A stretch of 64,000 nt of DNA, from positions 232,431-296,430 of the forward strand of contig JASWJB010000013.1 in assembly GCA_032433595.1 (NCBI GenBank), in the 5' to 3' direction. Origin of the DNA: Conoideocrella luteorostrata (lineage: Eukaryota; Ascomycota; Sordariomycetes; Hypocreales; Clavicipitaceae). The position numbers were made by a program, and so were the translations under genes. Position 1 is the stretch's first letter. Each line of letters opens with the position of its first letter. The notes below the pieces were generated by a model. That model worked only from the letters and a program-made list of their open reading frames with translations, was not told the origin of the DNA and did not search any database. Positions 60,401 through 64,000 of the stretch are shown here, piece by piece.

Positions 60401-60659
60401 TGTTATCAGATTTGTCGATACAGCAAGTGTCGACCCAGAAGAATTGCAGTCTGTGTCGTCTCGCTTGTTCAGCACAAAATTTAATCTTGTGGTATCCGGC
60501 TTTGCGCTGCCAATCACCTGGCATCTTCGCCAGGTCTGCGAAGACTACTTCCTCTGGTCCCCAGGTGTGAGAAAGGATCGCGTAAGGGGGAACATTGTCA
60601 GAGGACAGATCCGGGGTAAGACTGTAGTCACCCGTACCGTGGCGTTGTAGTAACCGCAT
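57474..60659 (-). CDS. HET-NB-ARC-TPR STAND receptor (fungal NLR)
   Basis: An intronless gene of 1061 residues. The ATG at 60659 gives MRLLQRHGTGDYSL, the usual HET protein start; the frame upstream begins only at TTG. The HET domain (residues about 20-240) has PPYAILSHTWG, FWVDTCCIDK, RGWTLQELIAPK and DTVYSLLGIF. The NB-ARC domain has P-loop HGLGGIGKT (about 303-311), Walker B-like WLIVYDNYD (about 387-395), GSIIITTR and the GLPLAL motif (about 492). A helical linker is followed by seven 42-residue TPR units (about 695-992) and one degenerate unit. HET domains trigger incompatibility-type cell death, and STAND proteins oligomerise when the repeats sense a ligand. All nucleotide-binding motifs are intact. 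The near-identity of the repeat DNA suggests recent expansion or gene conversion. The ligand and partner are unknown. Confidence 0.93.
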   Translation of the reverse strand: MRLLQRHGTGDYSLTPDLSSDNVPPYAILSHTWGPEEVVFADLAKMPGDWQRKAGYHKIKFCAEQARRHRLQFFWVDTCCIDKSDNIELQTAINSMFRWYRNAKRCYVYLSDVSNPSHSEFRQSRWFTRGWTLQELIAPKIVDFYSREGAWLGDKQSFEPMIRDITGIPTSALRGTPLSDFPISEREAWVRDRETKYEEDTVYSLLGIFNVHMPLIYGEGRENALKRLREEVQKTVTGKLILRTNEEWAENLTILGSQINDFSVSLSLSEVPETQYFFAREREITEVHRTLSSDGTRRIVVLHGLGGIGKTQLVVAYIKRYRDEYSAIFWFNIKDELSIQQSFTRVARQILQQHPNASCLRGLDLQQNHEVVEAVKAWFSLPGNTRWLIVYDNYDNPKLTSHKSDTGININHFLPPAHQGSIIITTRSAQVDIGYQIRLRKLESMDDSLNILSLTSGRDSLHNGKGVTDTCKTLLIITLDAGAKKLVEKLDGLPLALASAGAYLRRVSMSLANYLRIYETSWARLHTSTPSLGSYEDRTLCSTWQVSYQQIQEQNPLAAHLLQWWAYFNNEDIWLELLQPVRGDGPQWIYELTDELNFNSAMGTLHDYGFVETYTGSLNLIESRGYSIHGCLHAWTIHILNQERDAYLGKLAAKCVASRVPARNNAQFWLLQRRLLPHAIMPCAIIQGSDKDLDWVFHNLGILYAEQGKLQEAEEMYARALQEKEKTWGPDHTSSLETVHSLGCLYAYQGKLQEAEEMFVPTLQGKEKVWGPDHTSSLATVHSLGRLYAKQGKLQEAKEMYARALQGNEKAWGPDHTSTLSTVNSLGRLYVKQGKLQEAEEMYARALQGNKKAWGPDHTSTLATVHNLGYLYAKQRKLQEAEEMYARALQGNKKAWGPDHTLTLDTVYSLGCLYADQGKLQEAEEMYARALQGNEKAWGPDHTSTLDTVYSLGRLYAKQGKLQEAEEMFLRALRGYEKFTGPQNIARYRPAINTMRALGSLSRGQGHLVEARRYYQSASSDLEGLLGPSHKDVQSLQNILLDLNRAIEARSADADTNRSLE
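57685..58566 (-). repeat. Seven 126-bp tandem units encoding TPRs
   Basis: Units start at 57685, 57811, 57937, 58063, 58189, 58315 and 58441, each exactly 126 bp (42 codons). The five central units (57811-58440) share long identical stretches, including synonymous positions, for example CTTGAAGCGCTCGTGCGTAC in four of them. The first (57685) and last (58441) copies are more diverged. The array lies wholly inside the STAND receptor gene. Confidence 0.93.
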
Positions 60660-61414
60660 CGAAAGGCTTTGTGGAAAGGATAATGGGCGCAAGGCAATGC
60701 TTCAAGGGATCAGGCAGGAATCATCACCGTCATCGCAAACACGGATCAGCCAGTCAGGTTGCTCTAGGCTGACAGTGCGGCGTATGAAGAGCTCAGCCAC
60801 AAGCCTGCAGAGGAAGTCTGCCTGGCTGTTTTATTTGTGGTCATCCATGACCCTACCATGCCAGACACGGTCACTAAAGTGTGCGCAACAGTCTTAGGCT
60901 CTAATTTCCGCTTCCAAATCATTGTTCATGAAGCTATCCATCAGTTTAAAGTGCAAAAAAATGGACTGGGGACGAGTGTGGAACTTTAGCTATTGTTGCA
61001 CGGTATATAAGGGGTGATAACACGCGCTAAAAGTAGCCTCTGGGCCATGCCATTTTTTGTGCAAAAGCTATGATCTGGGGCCAATGTGGATCTAACTTAC
61101 GGAGTACTTCGGGGGAAAAGGGGAATAACTAACTAATCGCCTAACCGGAATCGCGATCTAAGTTTTCATGTCCTGGTGAGAATAAGAAATCCTGAGCTGG
61201 AGGTGCCGCACTGTCATGTTGGGCTGCGGATCCATCTTCAGCTCTATGTACTCCGTACTTCTAGATGTTACGGAGCAAATAACTAGTACGTTACCCCGCC
61301 CCCCCCTTCCAGTTGGACGCCGCGCTTTGCGCACCTTTATAAAATGAATCCAATTTTGGATTTAGCAAATTAAGAAGTCCCATCATATACTGGAAGTATC
61401 TGCACCACCGTAAT
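60660..61414. other. Upstream region of the STAND receptor
   Basis: About 0.75 kb with two exact motif copies (61098-61106, 61249-61257) and a near copy at 61264. It contains an imperfect direct repeat: 60951-60990 and 61060-61100 share GTGCAAAA, then CTGGGG, then a GTGGA(A/T)CT-like end. No gene is called. Confidence 0.45.
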
Positions 61415-62284
61415 TCATTGAAAGAGAGAACCGCACCCGAAGCACGAAGTGCATAGCACAGTATTAATTAAATAAAGAACTAAATTTGACCCAATATCGT
61501 AACAAGCGCGGAAGCACCGAGCATAAATGCCAAAACCCCTGCATCGAGCTCCAACACCACTCGTCGCCGTCTTCGCCTGTGATGCCGACGACGCAGCAGA
61601 CCCTGTCTTGCCAGTCTCTTCAGAAGCAGTCACAGGTGTCGTAGTCGCGGTCCCCTTCGCAGAGTCATCTTTCGCAGACGTAATTGATCCGGTTTGCCTA
61701 GCAGACAAAGCCGAGGCCGAGCTCGTCATCACAGGCAGTGGACAGCCAAGACTCTTCAACTTATCCTGATGAAGCCTCAGCAAAGACTCTGGCGGACTGG
61801 TGGGTTTCACCCGGTCCACAGTCGACCATTTGTCATTTCCCGCCGTGATAAACAACAACTTGGACCGCTCTTCCACAAAGCATGTGTTCACCGCGGTTGA
61901 CGACCCCGAATGCTGTATCTTGTTACTACCCCCTGGTCCGGCGGTCACTTCGTAGCAAATGCCTCCTTGGTCTTTAATGGTGTCGTCGCTCCCAGTCCCC
62001 AATTTGCATCCCCACGAGGTAGTGGTCCCCGAGACGGTATGTTCTCCAGCCCACGACCACCCCATCAAGTGAGTGATCGTCTGCTCGGGGAAGTCAGGAC
62101 ACGGTGGCGAGGCGCATGTCACCAGGACTGTGACATATCTTTCCTCGAACGTGCTTGTTCTGGCGTCGATGACGGACCCGACGAGGGATAGCGGCGCATT
62201 TTGGTCGTAGATGAAGGCGAAGCGATAGTCGGTAGATGGCGGGTCAGGTGCTGCGGCAGCCGCGCCAGCATGGTGAACCGTCAT
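61415..62284 (-). CDS. Ser/Thr-rich protein of unknown function, tail frame disturbed
   Basis: An unspliced frame of 289 residues from the ATG at 62284 (MTVHHAGAAAAAPDPPSTDYRFAFIYD). An in-frame ATG at 62491 would add 69 residues without a signal peptide and is less likely. The N-terminal half is globular with paired cysteines (CASPPCPDFPEQTITH, SWGCKLG, GGICYEV, NTCFVEE). It is followed by a Ser/Thr/Ala-rich linker (about residues 185-245), a layout seen in fungal surface proteins. The current C-terminus is odd and cysteine-rich. One frame over, 61542-61480 encodes a 20-residue hydrophobic tail ending in a stop, as expected for a GPI or membrane-anchoring signal. A small frameshift, a sequencing error or an unrecognised intron would explain this. 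The function is not recognised. Confidence 0.6.
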   Translation of the reverse strand: MTVHHAGAAAAAPDPPSTDYRFAFIYDQNAPLSLVGSVIDARTSTFEERYVTVLVTCASPPCPDFPEQTITHLMGWSWAGEHTVSGTTTSWGCKLGTGSDDTIKDQGGICYEVTAGPGGSNKIQHSGSSTAVNTCFVEERSKLLFITAGNDKWSTVDRVKPTSPPESLLRLHQDKLKSLGCPLPVMTSSASALSARQTGSITSAKDDSAKGTATTTPVTASEETGKTGSAASSASQAKTATSGVGARCRGFGIYARCFRACYDIGSNLVLYLINTVLCTSCFGCGSLFQ

Positions 62285-64000
62285 TATTGAGTTAAGGCTG
62301 ATTATTGTGTTGCATTTTGTGCGTTTGATTATGTAGGTGAGATGACGAGACACTGAGGGTAGGCGAGATATAAATGCTGAAATTGTTAGTCCCGGCGTGG
62401 CTCTACCAGAACAAATCCAAAATCGTTTAGTTCGTTGGATGCAGTACCAAATAGGAAGGTGTCTCATTTGCAACCATGGGCGAGAGTACATAACCTAGAA
62501 AGACACAAACGACACGCTCTCTATTATTACCTAGGTAGTTGACTGGCTATGGTGAACTTCTCGGCTCAGTGTACTCGTCGGAGATATGTACTGACGATCC
62601 CCTCCACAGTGGCCGCCACGAAGGCAGATCAACTTCGCTGCCGTCCAGTCAAGCAGCGACGTTGGCGGGTACGACTCGGCCGTTCATGTGGGGTGGCGAT
62701 CTCTTTGCCAATTTTCCTACAGCTTCCCCACTTGCTCCAAGACTGGCTCGACCAACGGTCATATAAAGGTTCAAGACTTTATATGGTTATTGAGGAGTAT
62801 GAAATATCCCATGATGAAAGCTGGCGGCGGAAGGTTCGGAGACTACTAACAGCTTGCCCACCTTCGGCGGGTAAGAATGCGATTTACTTCATTTAAATTT
62901 CCAGATAACTAATTCCACTGTTTAATTGACTTTTGATTATATTTCGTACGCTCTGGAGGTCTTTTCGCGGTCGCGTCATTGTAAATTCGTTAAATTCGTC
63001 AAATTCGTCAAATTCGTTGGATTGCAAATGCGGGGTTTTTGGGTTTTGGCAACATTTTGCACACCTTAGCTAATGTGCCACCGTACCAGTCATTGCTTCC
63101 AACAGACGCCCATACCGTAGGGAGTTGAGACCCGTACAACAGAACTGAGTAGCGAGTGATGGAGGTCTTCCAAGCATCCCCTTGGCCCATCGCAGCCCGA
63201 CTAACACCGGCTAAGTTAGATGGGAGCCAGGAGGAAGCTGATCGAGCTTGTTGAAAACCGCCCAGTACTAACGTGTCTGTCTCTTGCAATCCTCCGGCCC
63301 AACTTTATCAAAGTTCAATATTCCGGCTCCTCCGCATCAGCGCGGGCGCACTGGTCCACAACAGCTAGTTTCGTGCGCATGTTTCACACTGTTAGGGTCC
63401 TCCGGGTGATCGACGCCTAATTCTTCTCTTCTGCTGAATTGGGAAAAATCTCCCTTCTTTCCACCTCCACATTCACATCAACCCGCAGCCATAAAGAAAC
63501 AAGTGTTGCAGAACCACGCGGCTACCAGACGACTTAGCTGCCGCCACTAACATAAAAATAGGCAAATGAAACATGTTCAAAGAAGCTCGCGTTCCGACCG
63601 TGTGCAAGTCGCAGAAGCATTGTAGTTGCACGGTTTTTGGCAAGGGCCTGCAGCAACCCGTGCTTACGAGGACCACGGCAACGTGTTCTCGGCTAGAGGG
63701 ATGTTGTAGAGCCCCGTCATAAAACTGCTAGCTTTCACTACCGGAGGGCAGCTGCAAATCCCCGGCCGTTTGAAACTTCCAGGCTGGGCGTAGCAGCGAG
63801 TAGTGCCCTCCCCCGTCTTGGTCACATCATGCCACCTCCTGGGCATAAATTTCCAAGCAAGTCGGAATGTTTGGAACTAAGCTGTTTTAAAAGTTTCTTA
63901 AGGCTGCCTCAAGTATGGTCCTCTTTTGTCCGCCTTACTTCGCTGACAAGTCCATCATCACTCGGTACTTTACAGGAGAGTTTTTTTTTGTTAATATATA
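62285..64000. other. Right-edge region without a supported gene
   Basis: About 1.7 kb to the window edge. It contains a 9-bp tandem repeat (62983-63018). A 115-codon plus-strand frame (62549-62896) and a 93-codon minus-strand frame (63008-63289) have no recognisable domain and overlap other frames. The region may include the end of a gene beyond the window. Confidence 0.45.
62983..63018. repeat. Four tandem copies of AAATTCGTY
   Basis: AAATTCGTT, AAATTCGTC, AAATTCGTC, AAATTCGTT head to tail. The unit length is 9 bp, in non-coding sequence. Confidence 0.9.

Noticed and set aside
62549..62896. 115-codon plus-strand frame near the right edge
   Set aside because: No domain is recognised, it overlaps another frame of similar length, and there is no splice or promoter support.

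Overview
The window is a stretch of filamentous ascomycete (Pezizomycotina) nuclear chromosome. It has spliceosomal introns of about 50-90 bp with GTANGT donors and clear branch sites (TACTAAC in the cysteine-rich gene at 1583-2684), no operons, and 0.3-2.8 kb gaps between genes. Gene content (class III chitinase, GH92 mannosidase, HET/NB-ARC/TPR receptor, DUF3425 bZIP-like factor) fits a hypocrealean Sordariomycete such as a Metarhizium/Pochonia-like clavicipitoid. That placement is inference from gene content, not a computed phylogeny.

Layout. 1-1582 has no supported gene. 1583-10043 holds secreted or accessory functions: a cysteine-rich secreted protein, a secretory deaminase-fold protein, an acyl-protein thioesterase with a possible membrane anchor, and a class III GH18 chitinase. 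10822-16582 is housekeeping: NAD-isocitrate dehydrogenase subunit 2 and exocyst Sec5. 17079-25441 holds a two-finger transcription factor, a secreted GH92 mannosidase and a TMEM184/Ost-alpha (DUF300) membrane protein. 26312-36009 is one giant gene for a Csf1/BLTP1 bridge-like lipid-transfer protein. 37504-48357 has translation elongation factor 2, an RBM26/27-type RNA-binding protein, a 2.8 kb gap, and methylenetetrahydrofolate reductase. 50246-64000 is more accessory: a Jen1-type carboxylate permease, a GNAT acetyltransferase, a bZIP-like/DUF3425 factor, a HET-NB-ARC-TPR STAND receptor and a Ser/Thr-rich protein with an apparent frame break at its tail.

Most genes are functionally independent, as is normal for fungal chromosomes. 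Two carbon-responsive genes (the chitinase and the Jen1-type permease) both carry paired CreA-type sites upstream. The most unusual locus is the STAND receptor at 57474-60659. Its 42-residue TPR units are nearly identical in DNA, and their differences concentrate at the TPR positions that normally contact ligand. A palindrome-like 9-mer, TACGGAGTA/TACTCCGTA, occurs 14 times by eye, always outside coding exons.

Gene models were joined by eye from splice signals, and each total coding length was checked to be a multiple of three. No tRNA, rRNA, CRISPR array or intact transposon was found.
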